From the NCBI GenBank assembly GCA_030762175.1, contig CM060833.1, positions 160,801,501 through 160,865,500 of the forward strand: a stretch of DNA of 64,000 nucleotides. The letters are read 5' to 3'. Position numbers and translations under genes: made by a program. Positions 47,801 through 50,349 of the stretch are shown piece after piece. The stretch's first letter is position 1. Each line of letters opens with the position of its first letter. This stretch comes from Metallyticus violacea. Lineage: Eukaryota; Arthropoda; Insecta; Mantodea; Metallyticidae. The notes beneath the pieces are model-generated. The model did no database searches. It was not told where the DNA came from and worked only from the letters and a program-made list of their open reading frames with translations.

Positions 47801-49134
47801 ATATTGATAAATGGAAATAGACTTAATGATTGTGTCATTAAGATAAATCTAGTTCTAAGCTCCTTGTGTATATGGTTCAAAGCAAACAAATTGTGTCTAA
47901 ATGTATATAAAACAAATGTTAAGAAATTCATTGCTCACAGATGTCCAAATCCCCTAATGCGGAAAGGATATTATATAGTGTACTTTTACAAACCAAAGAT
48001 ATTAAATTCCTTGGTTTAATATTTGATAATCATCATATGATAAGATTCATATCAATCTTATCATCCCTAAACTTAGCCGTACGTGCTATGCAATATAGCA
48101 TTATTGTCGGATTCAATTAAGACATTAAAATTAGTTTATTATGCCTATTTCAATTCAATAATGAAATATGATCTTATATTTTGGTAAAACTCAATTATAG
48201 GTGGGCATGTCTTTCTGTTACAGAAAAAAAGCTAGATGAATAATTGCTGGTACACGTAGCAGACATTTATGCAGAAATCTGTTTAGGCAATTTGAAATTT
48301 TATATGAGAAATAAGAAAAATTTGTACAAAATCAAAATATCCATGACAAGAATATTAGACAAAAAGCAAACTACATCAGTTTCAACACTTTCCTGCCATC
48401 AAAAAGGAGTTTATTAGAATTACAAATGCATTTTAGTACAAACCACTCTCCTCTCTAGCCCTAAAGTCTTAATAAGCAATGGTAAACCTTCAAATCTGTT
48501 GTTAGAAAATAAAAAGGCATATACTATACTGATTTGAAAATCTAATTATTTTATACCAATGTGTATGTAAATATTATGTAGTAAAATTTATGTGACATGA
48601 TGTATCTGTTTCTGCTTCTCTGGTTATTGTTGGTTTGGCCGAGTTGTAGGTGTTGCTTTTTAATTTTTATTTAACCATTTATGCAAATGAACACAGTATT
48701 TTTTGTAAATGTAGAATGTGTGTTACTGTGCTAATTGTAAATGACTAATTCTATGTTCCTAAGTATCTGTGACTGCTTTGCGAACTCACAGAATGCTCCA
48801 GGAATTAAACTGAACTGGTACCTCTAGCTAAAGTAAGGTTTCATGCCAAAGAGCATGCTGTTAAGAATTAGTGAGCTTATTTGAGCTACAATACACAGCT
48901 GTCATTTGTCAGCTTAACTCAGATAATCACACTGTATTATGCAAGAAATGAAACTTTGGCTTGAGTTGTAAAATTGGAATGCAGATAATAATTTTTCTGT
49001 ATATTTGATTTATATCTGTTCATATACATAATTTTTCATTTTGCAGGAGGAAACTTAAAGAAGTAATACAGAAGGCCAACTCAGATGAAAGTGGCAATCC
49101 AGCACATTTAAAACGGAAAAAGATGCATCCGTAA
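2745..49134 (+). CDS. DDX52: DDX52 (Rok1-type) DEAD-box RNA helicase, C-terminal part, six exons
   Basis: The spliced product of 2745-2835, 6867-6989, 15255-15405, 20951-21026, 37679-37843 and 49047-49134 is a 230-codon open frame ending in TAA. Every intron starts GT and ends AG and all junction phases agree. The protein is the helicase C domain plus the basic tail of a DEAD-box helicase. It shows motif IV (VLIFVQT), a motif V variant (GRGMDFKG) and motif VI (HRIGRTGR). The tracts [17 protein letters not shown] and KRESIST are typical of the DDX52/Rok1 family. Members are about 600 residues, so this is roughly the last 38%; the Q motif, Walker A and DEAD box lie before base 1. By family knowledge it is a nucleolar ATP-dependent helicase needed for early 18S rRNA processing in the small-subunit processome. 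Introns of 4.0, 8.3, 5.5, 16.7 and 11.2 kb are full of transposon remnants. The frame is undamaged, so the gene is probably functional. Confidence 0.93.
2868..3085 (-). repeat. hAT-like short interspersed repeat, copy 1
   Basis: The reverse complement matches 22700-22830: both share the TTGACCAGTTAT-like core, CAACATTGTTGAA-type text and CTTGCAAATxAATTAT. It begins with the degraded TTCxCAAACTT...GACCCC end typical of nonautonomous hAT elements. It lies right after a DDX52 exon. Confidence 0.5.
3086..3835 (-). other. DDX52 intron, no recognised element
   Basis: The reverse strand has open frames at 3135-3383 (82 codons) and 3497-3805 (102 codons) without motifs I know. The second has a CPECC and HxWHHW stretch but no identifiable domain. 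It may be transposon residue; no gene is claimed. Confidence 0.25.
3840..4010 (+). repeat. tRNA-derived SINE remnant
   Basis: A degraded tRNA-like head (CAGTCAAGAGG as A box, CTGGATTTAAT as B box) is followed by GGGCGGATTTTCTTTGGGTG, a body sequence common in insect SINEs. Confidence 0.4.
4685..5200 (-). pseudogene. Unrecognised open frame, 171 codons
   Basis: Read on the reverse strand, this frame has no motif I recognise. It has cysteine-rich hydrophobic stretches. A 91-codon frame overlaps it at 4884-5159, so either could be the decayed coding one. Together with 5408-5773 it may be an old transposon. No function is proposed. There is no sign of splice sites or expression. Confidence 0.25.
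5408..5773 (-). pseudogene. Unrecognised open frame, 121 codons, possible transposon residue
   Basis: The frame reads as a globular, tryptophan-rich protein ([17 protein letters not shown], then DYSYGCCRA, then [20 protein letters not shown]). It is longer than expected by chance in AT-rich DNA and has a compact, protein-like composition. It lies 207 bases upstream, in its own reading direction, of the frame ending at 5200. I could not assign a family. Confidence 0.3.
5893..6593 (+). mobile_element. Internally deleted mariner-superfamily element with terminal inverted repeats
   Basis: The left end CGGAGGGTGCCAAAAAAATA and the right end (reverse complement CAGAGCGTGCCAAAAAATAT) are inverted copies, flanked by TA at 5891-5892 and 6594-6595, as expected of mariner insertion. 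Inside, [14 protein letters not shown] at about 6252-6292 is the transposase SPDLxPLDFxxW box, followed by [18 protein letters not shown]. The N-terminal two thirds of the transposase are missing. A stretch with TGTTCTGTAAACAGAT is duplicated at about 5990 and 6085. The copy is nonautonomous and dead. Confidence 0.8.
6867..6989 (+). CDS. DDX52: DDX52 internal exon, helicase motif IV
   Basis: Bounded by TTTCAG and GTGAGT and in phase 0 at both ends (41 codons). It encodes [12 protein letters not shown] followed by [20 protein letters not shown] and then [16 protein letters not shown] is helicase motif IV, and the IHANRTQ tract corresponds to motif IVa of DEAD-box proteins. Confidence 0.92.
7980..8265 (-). 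repeat. tRNA-derived SINE, family 1, copy 1
   Basis: It matches 34676-34945 over about 270 bases. Both contain GAGATGAAATGATAA, AAGGAAGGAA, CATTTATGAGGA and GAGGAAAACCTGG in the same order. On the reverse strand it has a head with GGGAGGTCTGGGATTAAAT at the B-box position. Confidence 0.6.
8600..9830 (-). mobile_element. hAT-type transposase pseudogene
   Basis: Reverse-strand frames near 8790-8860 give [12 protein letters not shown] plus ERLNEDL, the C-terminal AAYLLDPRYxG box of hAT transposases. Pieces upstream on that strand ([20 protein letters not shown] at about 9570-9640) resemble the middle of DUF659-type hAT proteins. It is broken by many stops and frameshifts. Confidence 0.5.
9930..9963 (-). 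ncRNA. Hammerhead-like motif, degenerate
   Basis: On the reverse strand it reads CTGAGGAT, stem II GGGAAC/GTTCTC, then AAAAC-AT-GTC. The conserved G before AAA has changed to A, so cleavage is not expected. Confidence 0.4.
10175..10208 (+). ncRNA. Hammerhead ribozyme-like motif, intact core
   Basis: CTGAGGA (10175-10181) gives the CUGANGA core. An extra T follows. Stem II GGGAAC/GTTCCC pairs perfectly around CATG. GAAA is at 10199-10202. C-AT-G gives a two-pair stem III with a two-base loop, and TC (10207-10208) supplies the UH cleavage site. Stem I pairing is not obvious. The very short stem III agrees with what is reported for Penelope-like element ribozymes. Confidence 0.5.
10555..10770 (-). 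mobile_element. Mariner/Tc1 transposase C-terminal remnant
   Basis: The reverse strand gives [20 protein letters not shown], the usual end of a mariner-like transposase before the 3' repeat. Only this tail is visible. Confidence 0.4.
10870..11165 (-). repeat. Two tandem copies of a short repeat with hammerhead-like core
   Basis: Copies at about 10870-11005 and 11030-11165 resemble each other and 39335-39475. On the reverse strand each holds GAAGAAxTCAAAGCATT-like text followed by GAAA and a TAGCG or TAGTG. This may be a further Penelope-like end family with a decayed ribozyme. Flanking TATATA runs are simple repeats. Confidence 0.4.
11340..12060 (-). mobile_element. Tc1-like transposase pseudogene
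   Basis: The reverse strand near 11490-11560 gives [20 protein letters not shown], the Tc1 SPDLNPIExLWxxL box. Upstream on that strand, frames resemble the DDE core with several stops. No terminal repeats were found. Confidence 0.55.
12061..13445. other. DDX52 intron 2, nothing recognised
   Basis: AT-rich sequence without a nameable repeat, RNA or protein motif on either strand. Confidence 0.4.
13450..13530 (+). repeat. Penelope-like end fragment
   Basis: GTGAATGGAGTTTAGT followed by CCTAAGTTTAGGAGATAT is the inverted match of 19190-19260 (TATCCTAAACTTAGG ... ACTAAACTCCACTTAC). Both are outer ends of one Penelope-like subfamily. Confidence 0.4.
13531..14415. other. DDX52 intron 2, unassigned; one 130-codon open frame
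   Basis: The + strand frame 13779-14171 has no motif. The reverse strand gives [18 protein letters not shown] text that vaguely resembles the N-terminal part of a Penelope-like RT, but this is too weak to call. Confidence 0.2.
14418..15141. mobile_element. Inverted pair of Penelope-like element 3' tails
   Basis: The left half is a reverse-strand tail and the right half a forward-strand tail of the same element, joined near 14790. Both carry the endonuclease end region ([12 protein letters not shown] in the right half; KSTFIN and decayed kin in the left) and end outward in ACACACTCTTA/AGAGTGTGT and AAGATTATTATATGATT/AATCATACAATAATCTT. Decayed hammerhead-like cores lie at about 14486-14520 and 15050-15075. 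The central RT is missing. Confidence 0.6.
15255..15405 (+). CDS. DDX52: DDX52 internal exon, motif V and start of motif VI
   Basis: Acceptor CCTTAG, donor GTAAGT. It encodes [20 protein letters not shown] followed by [20 protein letters not shown] and then [16 protein letters not shown] occupies the motif V position, where most DEAD-box helicases have ARGID. The exon stops after one base of the glycine codon in HRIG, so motif VI (HRIGRTGR) is split by the intron. Confidence 0.93.
15600..15845 (-). repeat. tRNA-derived SINE, family 3
   Basis: Read on the reverse strand, the head GGGAAGTGTAAAGGCCTAGT contains an A-box-like stretch, and TTGGGTTCAATCCCAG is a clear B box about 50 bases later. 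The body does not match families 1 or 2. Confidence 0.5.
15900..16660 (-). mobile_element. Mariner transposase pseudogene
   Basis: The reverse-strand frame 16133-16414 gives [15 protein letters not shown] and then [18 protein letters not shown], the first catalytic aspartate region (TxDETWxHHYxPExK) of mariner. The N-terminal helix-turn-helix lies further upstream on that strand, near 16480-16600 ([15 protein letters not shown]). It is truncated after the first catalytic block and has stops. Confidence 0.7.
16865..17045 (+). repeat. Pyrimidine-rich (TTCC/TCC) tract
   Basis: About 180 bases of nearly pure C and T. The open frames here are a by-product of this composition and are not genes. 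Confidence 0.8.
17166..18270. mobile_element. Inverted pair of Penelope-like element tails
   Basis: The reverse-strand frame 17194-17517 and the forward text at 17800-18060 are inverted copies. Both carry GAAACTATGC, then CAATCAGCAA, then AGCTCCA and TTAGATC. The forward half begins with a recognisable Penelope endonuclease tail ([19 protein letters not shown], 17610-17650) and NNFNRKEAL near 17740. It ends with AAGTAAGTGGAGC and AGAGTGTTAG, the outer end shared with other copies. The RT part is missing. Confidence 0.6.
18003..18037 (+). ncRNA. Hammerhead-like motif
   Basis: CTGATGA-T, stem II GTCCA/TGGAT, GAAA (18030-18033), then TGTC. The core is kept but stem III is reduced to T-GT, so activity is doubtful. 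It sits inside the Penelope tail at 17166-18270. Confidence 0.35.
18290..19185. other. DDX52 intron 3, nothing recognised
   Basis: AT-rich intron without nameable features, apart from a TTTTTTTCCCCCCC run near 18900. Confidence 0.4.
19190..19300 (-). repeat. Penelope-like end fragment with hammerhead-like core
   Basis: On the reverse strand it reads CTGAAGATGGGGAG-ATT-CTCC-A-GAAACGC, then AAGTGGAGTTTAGT. CTGAAGA, stem II and GAAAC are kept, but the GTH cleavage triplet is not. Confidence 0.4.
19930..20800 (+). mobile_element. Mariner transposase pseudogene
   Basis: The forward frame 19954-20145 resembles the mariner linker before the DDE domain. Further on, near 20555-20600, [15 protein letters not shown] is the LLHxDNAxxH catalytic block with its aspartate lost. 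[20 protein letters not shown] follows at the LAPCDFxLF position, and [11 protein letters not shown] lies near 20760. There are many stops and frameshifts. It ends about 150 bases before a DDX52 exon. Confidence 0.55.
20951..21026 (+). CDS. DDX52: DDX52 internal exon, rest of motif VI
   Basis: A T-rich tract ending CTAG precedes it and GTATGC follows. It completes the split glycine and encodes [19 protein letters not shown] and TVNLR, ending two bases into a serine codon finished by the next exon. RTGRAGR contains the arginine fingers of motif VI that contact ATP. Confidence 0.93.
21779..21862 (+). repeat. (CTT)n microsatellite
   Basis: About 27 uninterrupted CTT units within a T/C-rich tract, 750 bases after a DDX52 exon. 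Confidence 0.95.
21880..22175 (-). repeat. tRNA-derived SINE, family 2 relative, reverse copy
   Basis: The reverse strand has GTGAGTTCAATCTC (B box), then CGATGTATTTTT, ATAAAAATCC, CCTTCAGGAGGAAC and TCTATGGCATGTGAAAGAA. These match the body of the SINEs at 56005, 56913 and 62929 in the same order. A C homopolymer near 21990 interrupts it. Confidence 0.55.
22569..22880 (+). repeat. hAT-like short interspersed repeat, copy 2
   Basis: It starts CAGTGGTTCCCAAACTGTAG and ends GTTTGGGACC, the CAGxGGTTC-type inverted ends of nonautonomous hAT elements. The middle matches the reverse complement of 2868-3085. Confidence 0.6.
23050..23650 (+). pseudogene. Unrecognised acidic open frame and decayed flank
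   Basis: The frame 23092-23298 begins [15 protein letters not shown] and continues with a serine, glutamate and aspartate-rich stretch ([20 protein letters not shown]), then a short cysteine tract ([13 protein letters not shown]). Acidic N-termini of this kind occur in several transposases, including piggyBac types. The rest is broken and I cannot assign a family. Confidence 0.25.
23654..25245 (+). mobile_element. Penelope-like retroelement with RT, GIY-YIG endonuclease and inverted ends
   Basis: The best-preserved Penelope-like copy here. The RT begins in broken frames ([16 protein letters not shown] at about 23865-23910, [20 protein letters not shown] at 24010-24070). The catalytic YVDD is at 24127-24138 in [12 protein letters not shown]. 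The frame 24645-25085 (146 codons) carries the GIY-YIG endonuclease: GIY at 24726-24734, the YIG-equivalent YFG at 24765-24773, then [15 protein letters not shown]. About 140 bases at each end are inverted copies (ATCTATGAGGACCTGTGGCT near 23780, its complement near 25050). Frameshifts and a shortened RT N-terminus make it inactive. The right end extends to about 25245, by match to 39808-39870. It probably used RT and the endonuclease for target-primed insertion. Confidence 0.85.
25700..27330 (+). pseudogene. Pseudogene of a multicopy arthropod gene family (transposon-linked)
   Basis: Forward frames give, in order: [13 protein letters not shown] near 26140; [11 protein letters not shown] near 26515; CPPSKK near 26590; [20 protein letters not shown] at 26793-26852; [17 protein letters not shown] at 26869-26919; LKIHFLFSH near 27100; [14 protein letters not shown] near 27210-27250. 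I know these tracts, in this order, from a protein family repeated many times in arthropod genomes (functional texts have LKIHFLHSHLDFFPENLGAV and WNPSMLADYCW). Its function is unknown and it behaves like transposon cargo. Numerous stops and shifts mean it is dead. Confidence 0.6.
27331..28485. other. DDX52 intron 4, nothing recognised
   Basis: AT-rich sequence. A purine-rich stretch at 27860-28030 is reminiscent of a LINE 3' end, but no motif supports this. Confidence 0.35.
28490..29110 (+). mobile_element. Tc1/mariner-type transposase pseudogene
   Basis: The forward strand gives [20 protein letters not shown] followed by [19 protein letters not shown] near 28510-28630. This resembles the paired-type DNA-binding region with the GRPR-like linker of Tc1 proteins. 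Near 29020-29060, [18 protein letters not shown] text lies where the SPDLNPLD box should be. Heavily decayed. Confidence 0.4.
29240..29500 (+). mobile_element. LINE C-terminal zinc-knuckle remnant
   Basis: The frame 29267-29503 gives [20 protein letters not shown] followed by HCLLCKDLN and [10 protein letters not shown]. GHDCLxxHLFR...CxLC...EHLLxC is the C-terminal end of RT polyproteins in several insect LINEs. The rest of the LINE is missing. Confidence 0.55.
29635..29669 (-). ncRNA. Hammerhead-like motif
   Basis: The reverse strand reads CTGATGAT, GAAGG/CCTTT stem II, GAAAC-AT-ATTC. The core is kept except that G of the GTC cleavage triplet is A. Confidence 0.4.
30412..30445 (+). ncRNA. 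Hammerhead ribozyme-like motif, intact core
   Basis: CTGATGA (30412-30418), an extra T, stem II GAAGG/CCTTC around CAACAG, GAAA (30436-30439), C-AT-G as the tiny stem III, and TC closing a GTC triplet (30443-30445). It lies in the right end of the Penelope pair 29560-30520, facing outward. Confidence 0.5.
30521..31235. other. DDX52 intron 4, nothing recognised
   Basis: The reverse-strand frame 30685-31050 (121 codons) has no motif. No repeat could be named. Confidence 0.3.
31240..32420 (-). mobile_element. Mariner transposase pseudogene, near full length
   Basis: Reverse-strand pieces lie in the right order. The N-terminus, near 32200-32340, reads [20 protein letters not shown] followed by [15 protein letters not shown]. 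The DDE start [16 protein letters not shown] is near 31870-31910. [17 protein letters not shown] lies near 31765-31815. The C-terminal [14 protein letters not shown] is near 31430. The end GAGGGCATGCTGAAAAGTAA at 31241-31260 resembles a mariner terminal repeat. Stops and frameshifts make it inactive. Confidence 0.75.
32421..33030. other. DDX52 intron 4, nothing recognised
   Basis: Contains a short GGAGGAGGA run near 33000. The ATAAGGAGCATTCAATAAAT stretch near 32730 recalls a transposon terminus, without a partner. Confidence 0.25.
33030..33420 (-). mobile_element. Mariner transposase fragment
   Basis: The reverse-strand frame 33035-33220 gives [15 protein letters not shown] and then [20 protein letters not shown], the mariner KVMxTVFWDxxGxLLVDF segment with its catalytic aspartate. 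A related piece lies at 312-490. Confidence 0.6.
33755..35040 (-). mobile_element. Penelope-like element, reverse strand, with inverted ends and nested SINE
   Basis: The reverse strand between 33960 and 34540 encodes a decayed connector ([20 protein letters not shown] near 34430-34490) and GIY-YIG tail ([15 protein letters not shown] near 34200, [16 protein letters not shown] near 34150). The ends are inverted copies: ACTCAGAAGAG near 35025 mirrors CTCTTCTGAGTTGAA near 33765, and GCAGACAGCTCTTTATTCAA near 34545 mirrors 33930-33960. A SINE interrupts the right end. Hammerhead-like cores at about 33836-33875 and 34937-34975 are decayed. Confidence 0.65.
34676..34945 (-). repeat. tRNA-derived SINE, family 1, copy 2, nested in Penelope end
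   Basis: Its reverse-strand head has an A-box-like AGGCTGTTAAGGTG and the B box CAGTTCGATTCC. The body matches 7980-8265. It splits the right inverted end of the element 33755-35040, whose sequence resumes with CTGAGGATG after it. Confidence 0.65.
35040..35640 (+). mobile_element. hAT/ZBED-type transposase-derived remnant
   Basis: The forward strand at 35470-35580 gives LKFQDDEW, a stop in place of tryptophan, then [20 protein letters not shown] followed by EEINQLHSF. This is the DDEWxxxLAFLxDIxxHLNxLNxxLQG tract of ZBED5/GTF2IRD2-like hAT-derived proteins. Upstream text ([20 protein letters not shown] near 35280-35340) fits the preceding helix. Broken by stops. Confidence 0.55.
35655..36480 (-). 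mobile_element. Penelope-like element: GIY-YIG endonuclease part, largest intact frame
   Basis: The reverse-strand frame 35759-36352 (197 codons) is uninterrupted. An N-terminal connector ([18 protein letters not shown]) leads to the endonuclease: [20 protein letters not shown] followed by [18 protein letters not shown], with GIY, a YFG in place of YIG, and the conserved arginine and glutamate. It is followed by [12 protein letters not shown] and [18 protein letters not shown]. Beyond the stop, the end region carries an intact-looking hammerhead motif (35717-35753) and the outer end CTGTATGATTCAGTTGAACT. The RT upstream (toward 36480 and beyond) is not visible, so the element is truncated. 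Confidence 0.8.
35717..35753 (-). ncRNA. Hammerhead ribozyme-like motif, intact core
   Basis: Reverse strand: CTGAAGA-T, stem II GGGAAC/GTTCTC around TAAAT (one G-U pair), GAAA, then C-CG-G-TT. The ACCGGT tract gives a two- or three-pair stem III and a GTT cleavage triplet. Confidence 0.5.
36481..37580. other. DDX52 intron 4, nothing recognised
   Basis: AT-rich, no nameable repeat or protein motif. The last 100 bases run into the acceptor of the exon at 37679. Confidence 0.35.
37679..37843 (+). CDS. DDX52: DDX52 internal exon, C-terminal extension
   Basis: Acceptor TTTTTTCAG, donor GTAAGA. It encodes [20 protein letters not shown] followed by [20 protein letters not shown] and a further 15 residues to the donor. 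The tract after the helicase core (VPEYxLKxxK, then KRESIST) matches the DDX52 C-terminal extension. An open frame starts 98 bases upstream of the acceptor, but those bases are intron. Confidence 0.92.
38370..38985 (+). mobile_element. Mariner transposase pseudogene
   Basis: Forward-strand pieces: KTLMHQ, a stop, then [10 protein letters not shown] and QHTSSPSK near 38480-38560 (functional copies: ETWxHHYEPExKRQSxEW...TSSPxPKK). [20 protein letters not shown] follows near 38735-38795 (LLHDNAxPHxA). The last helix lies near 38920-38980 ([14 protein letters not shown]). Decayed. Confidence 0.55.
39030..39150 (+). repeat. Simple repeats (G run, CA and TA dinucleotides)
   Basis: A run of nine G at 39049-39057, then CACACACACACA and ATATATATAT at 39110-39140. 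Confidence 0.8.
39335..39560 (-). repeat. Third copy of the 10870-11165 repeat family
   Basis: GAGTTCTTCTATGGCAAG here matches GAATTCTTCTATGGCAAG at 10982-11000, with similar ATAAAACACTTCACAC text before it. Confidence 0.45.
39808..40060. repeat. Minimal inverted pair of Penelope-like ends
   Basis: CTATCTAATCTGTCACCTAA near 39870 is mirrored by GACAACAGATTAGATAG near 40015, and ACACTTTTATGCTTCACTTA by AAGTGAAGCATAAGAGTGTG. The arms are the same end family as 23654-25245. The decayed hammerhead-like core (TTGAAGATGG ... TTTGAAACCGGTCC, reverse strand) is at about 39927-39962. Confidence 0.6.
40061..41130. other. DDX52 intron 5, nothing recognised
   Basis: Only a (CA)n run near 40828-40849 stands out. 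Confidence 0.35.
41189..41222 (-). ncRNA. Hammerhead-like motif, degenerate
   Basis: CTGAGGAT, stem II GGGAAC/GGTTTCC, AAAACAATGTC. The catalytic G before AAA is changed and one base is inserted in stem III. Confidence 0.35.
41630..41664 (+). ncRNA. Hammerhead-like motif, degenerate
   Basis: CTGAGGAT, stem II GGGAA/TTCCC, AAAACAATGTC. It shows the same two changes as its partner at 41189-41222, so they predate the inverted pairing or are shared by the subfamily. Confidence 0.35.
42102..42145 (+). repeat. (TTTC)n/(TTCC)n microsatellite
   Basis: Five TTTC units run directly into five TTCC units. Confidence 0.9.
42277..42720 (-). mobile_element. Penelope-like endonuclease tail, second subtype
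   Basis: The reverse-strand frame 42277-42594 gives [18 protein letters not shown], then [20 protein letters not shown] and SKHWNPL-like text. This is the C-terminal part of Penelope proteins (functional kin: NNFNRDSGF..SxxWNP). It belongs to a different subtype from the lysine-rich copies at 24645 and 35759. No terminal repeats were found. Confidence 0.65.
43150..43835 (+). mobile_element. pogo/Tigger-type transposase pseudogene
   Basis: Two overlapping frames. 43173-43370 gives [14 protein letters not shown] and then [13 protein letters not shown] (kin: PRCFKN...WMTxxIFxEWL). 43256-43612 gives [36 protein letters not shown] and [14 protein letters not shown] (kin: ILLxVDNCPAH, NTTSxLQPMDQGII). 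The aspartate of VDN is lost. This is the C-terminal half of a DDE_1 domain. Confidence 0.65.
43808..44137 (+). repeat. Tandem duplication, two units of about 166 bases
   Basis: GTTGTGATTATAATGGGTTT through CCATAAGAATCTG appears at about 43808-43972 and again at 43974-44137 with few differences. Each unit has an A-rich run near its end. It begins where the pogo remnant ends. Confidence 0.8.
44140..45245. other. DDX52 intron 5, nothing recognised
   Basis: AT-rich; no nameable feature. Confidence 0.35.
45250..45889 (+). mobile_element. LINE endonuclease part (left of nested mariner)
   Basis: The frame 45492-45683 gives [13 protein letters not shown], then [10 protein letters not shown] and [13 protein letters not shown], the C-terminal half of an APE-type endonuclease with the catalytic SDHDAQ. 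Upstream frames give [12 protein letters not shown], the GDxN position. Text near 45810 (TTWNIIK) fits the linker to the RT. It is interrupted by the mariner at 45890. Confidence 0.7.
45890..47176 (+). mobile_element. Mariner element with terminal inverted repeats, nested in a LINE
   Basis: The left end CGAGGGTAGGTTCATAAGTT and the right end (reverse complement CGAGGGTATGTCCATAAGTT) are inverted copies. The element is 1287 bases, close to the 1.3 kb usual for mariner. The transposase starts near 46075 ([16 protein letters not shown]). The frame 46265-46468 holds the second helix-turn-helix ([20 protein letters not shown], with W-L in place of M). [12 protein letters not shown] lies near 46533-46570. 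The LLHDNAxxH and SPDLAPxD blocks are present only in shifted frames (near 46805 and 46900). Stops after MEYQ...LFRMG and elsewhere make it inactive. Confidence 0.85.
47177..48830 (+). mobile_element. LINE reverse transcriptase part (right of nested mariner)
   Basis: Forward frames give [20 protein letters not shown] near 47545-47605, the RT catalytic region [14 protein letters not shown] near 47785-47825 and [20 protein letters not shown] near 47850-47905. Towards 48060-48420 comes the C-terminal part. The last 300 bases contain the 3' UTR, ending near CTCCAGGAATTAAACTGAAC. The copy at 60090-61345 is from the same family. The frame is broken. Confidence 0.7.
48831..49030 (+). other. End of DDX52 intron 5
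   Basis: Short unique stretch leading to the acceptor at 49046. Confidence 0.4.
49047..49134 (+). CDS. DDX52: DDX52 terminal exon with stop codon
   Basis: Acceptor TTTTGCAG. It encodes 28 residues from [15 protein letters not shown] to the basic end HLKRKKMHP, then TAA at 49132-49134. A lysine-rich tail is usual for Rok1-type helicases. Poly(A) signals follow within 70 bases. Confidence 0.9.
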
Positions 49135-49177
49135 AAAAGAAAGACAAAAACCAATCTATGTAATTTATAATAATTGT

Positions 49178-49203
49178 AATAAAGCTTCTTTAAAGTTAAT
49201 AAA
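49178..49203 (+). terminator. DDX52 polyadenylation signals
   Basis: Two AATAAA hexamers, at 49178-49183 and 49198-49203, lie 44 and 64 bases after the stop codon. The 3' UTR is therefore probably about 80 to 100 bases long. The cleavage site cannot be fixed from sequence. Confidence 0.7.
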
Positions 49204-49329
49204 ATTATTTAAGGCAAATGGAACGAAGTTTCATAATATTTCATATAGGTTTAAATAATTGCATATCTATTTTAATATTACATATTTTATTGAAAGAGAA
49301 AAAAAAACCAACTCGTATTATGTGCAAAA

Positions 49330-49957
49330 ATGTTAGGGTTGGCAAATGTAGCGACGAACAAATTATGACTCCCGACAGGCACTAAGCGTTACCTATATTT
49401 ACCTTCAAGTTCTGTATTGTTGTAGAGGGTAGCACTGGAAACCACCACTTAGTTCTCAATTTTATTACTAGAGGTTCTTAAATATCTCTTGTTTTGGACT
49501 ATGTGCATTAATATTGATGCGCGGAAAGAAAGTGGGCTAGCTTTGTTAATATTTCCTATAAATGTTGAATGTTACTTGATTTAATGAATATTTTTAGAAA
49601 TAACATTAATTGTACATGTAAATTCTCAGCGCTAAATAAGCTTTATGTTCTTAAGATTTAAACATGGATAATCGATTACGTCACCCTTCACTTGTATCCT
49701 TACGCGGGACTACCTGCCATCATCGAGGTAGACGTAAGGTTGGAAGTAATATATTTGAAAATTAAATATTTAATTATTCGCATATTGTTAACTGAGTGAA
49801 TACATAAGCACAATCGCAGCGTAGCCAAGAAAACAATAGCCGTGTCGGTTGGTCAATTCATCTCTTTTTTTGCTGGGTCATAATAAAATTTGCCAAAATT
49901 CCGGTCCCTACAAGAAAACGAGAAGGCGCCTATCCCGGCAGGAACGAGGAGGGCAAG
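49330..49957 (+). promoter_or_regulatory. Probable Atx2 promoter and 5' UTR region
   Basis: Between the DDX52 poly(A) signal and the Atx2 start codon the base composition changes. CpG, rare elsewhere in the window, recurs (for example near 49360, 49520, 49690-49735 and 49910-49950) and transposon remnants are absent. A CRE-like octamer TTACGTCA lies at 49676-49683. No clear TATA box was seen. The transcription start is not determined, and a 5' UTR intron is possible. Confidence 0.5.
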
Positions 49958-49995
49958 ATGAATAACAAACGGAAAAACCGTTCAAATACCACCAG
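49958..49995 (+). CDS. Atx2: Atx2 coding exon 1
   Basis: 38 coding bases encode [12 protein letters not shown] plus two bases of an arginine codon. The start is favoured because it is the first ATG of the CpG-containing leader and gives the conserved basic N-terminus of insect ataxin-2. Confidence 0.8.
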
Positions 49996-50349
49996 GTTAG
50001 CAAGTTACAATAGTTATGTCGCGAGCCAACTTATATCTGTCACATATATCGTACGTCAGCTAAAGTGATACGGGAAAACATCAGTTGGGACACTGACCTC
50101 CATAAGTAGCTCATATATGAATATTATACTATTATCCACACTGGCGTACTTTTAGATGTCTATTGTGACACTCTAGTTGCCTTGCAAAATATTTTATTTT
50201 GCATGTAGTAAGAAAATATTTACATGAGGCGTGGTTTCCTTCCTAGGTCACCACGTACCCGTCCTGATAGGAGCGTAGCTGCGGATGGGATTTATCAGAA
50301 TGCACATTTTATGCATGCGATTACTAGTCATGTAGGAAACACAGTTCAG
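49958..50349 (+). CDS. Atx2: Ataxin-2, N-terminal part (first two coding exons, runs off window)
   Basis: ATG at 49958 sits in GGCAAGATGA and opens a short exon (49958-49995, 12 codons plus two bases) with donor GTTAGC. The second exon (50247-50349) follows acceptor TTCCTAG and ends at donor GTAAGT in phase 0. The joined start reads [13 protein letters not shown], then a basic SPRTRPDR stretch, then [19 protein letters not shown] and TVQ. The short basic MNNxxKRK-type start and the GIYxNxxFxHxxTxxVG tract are those of insect ataxin-2 at the start of its LSm domain. By family knowledge ataxin-2 binds RNA and poly(A)-binding protein, enters stress granules and controls translation. Intron 1 is 251 bases. 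The next exon, expected to continue the LSm fold, was not found up to 64000. Confidence 0.82.
50247..50349 (+). CDS. Atx2: Atx2 coding exon 2, start of LSm domain
   Basis: The first base completes an arginine codon; 34 codons follow, ending in NTVQ at the donor GTAAGT. CpG is frequent in the first half. [14 protein letters not shown] is the conserved opening strand and helix of the ataxin-2 LSm domain. Confidence 0.83.
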
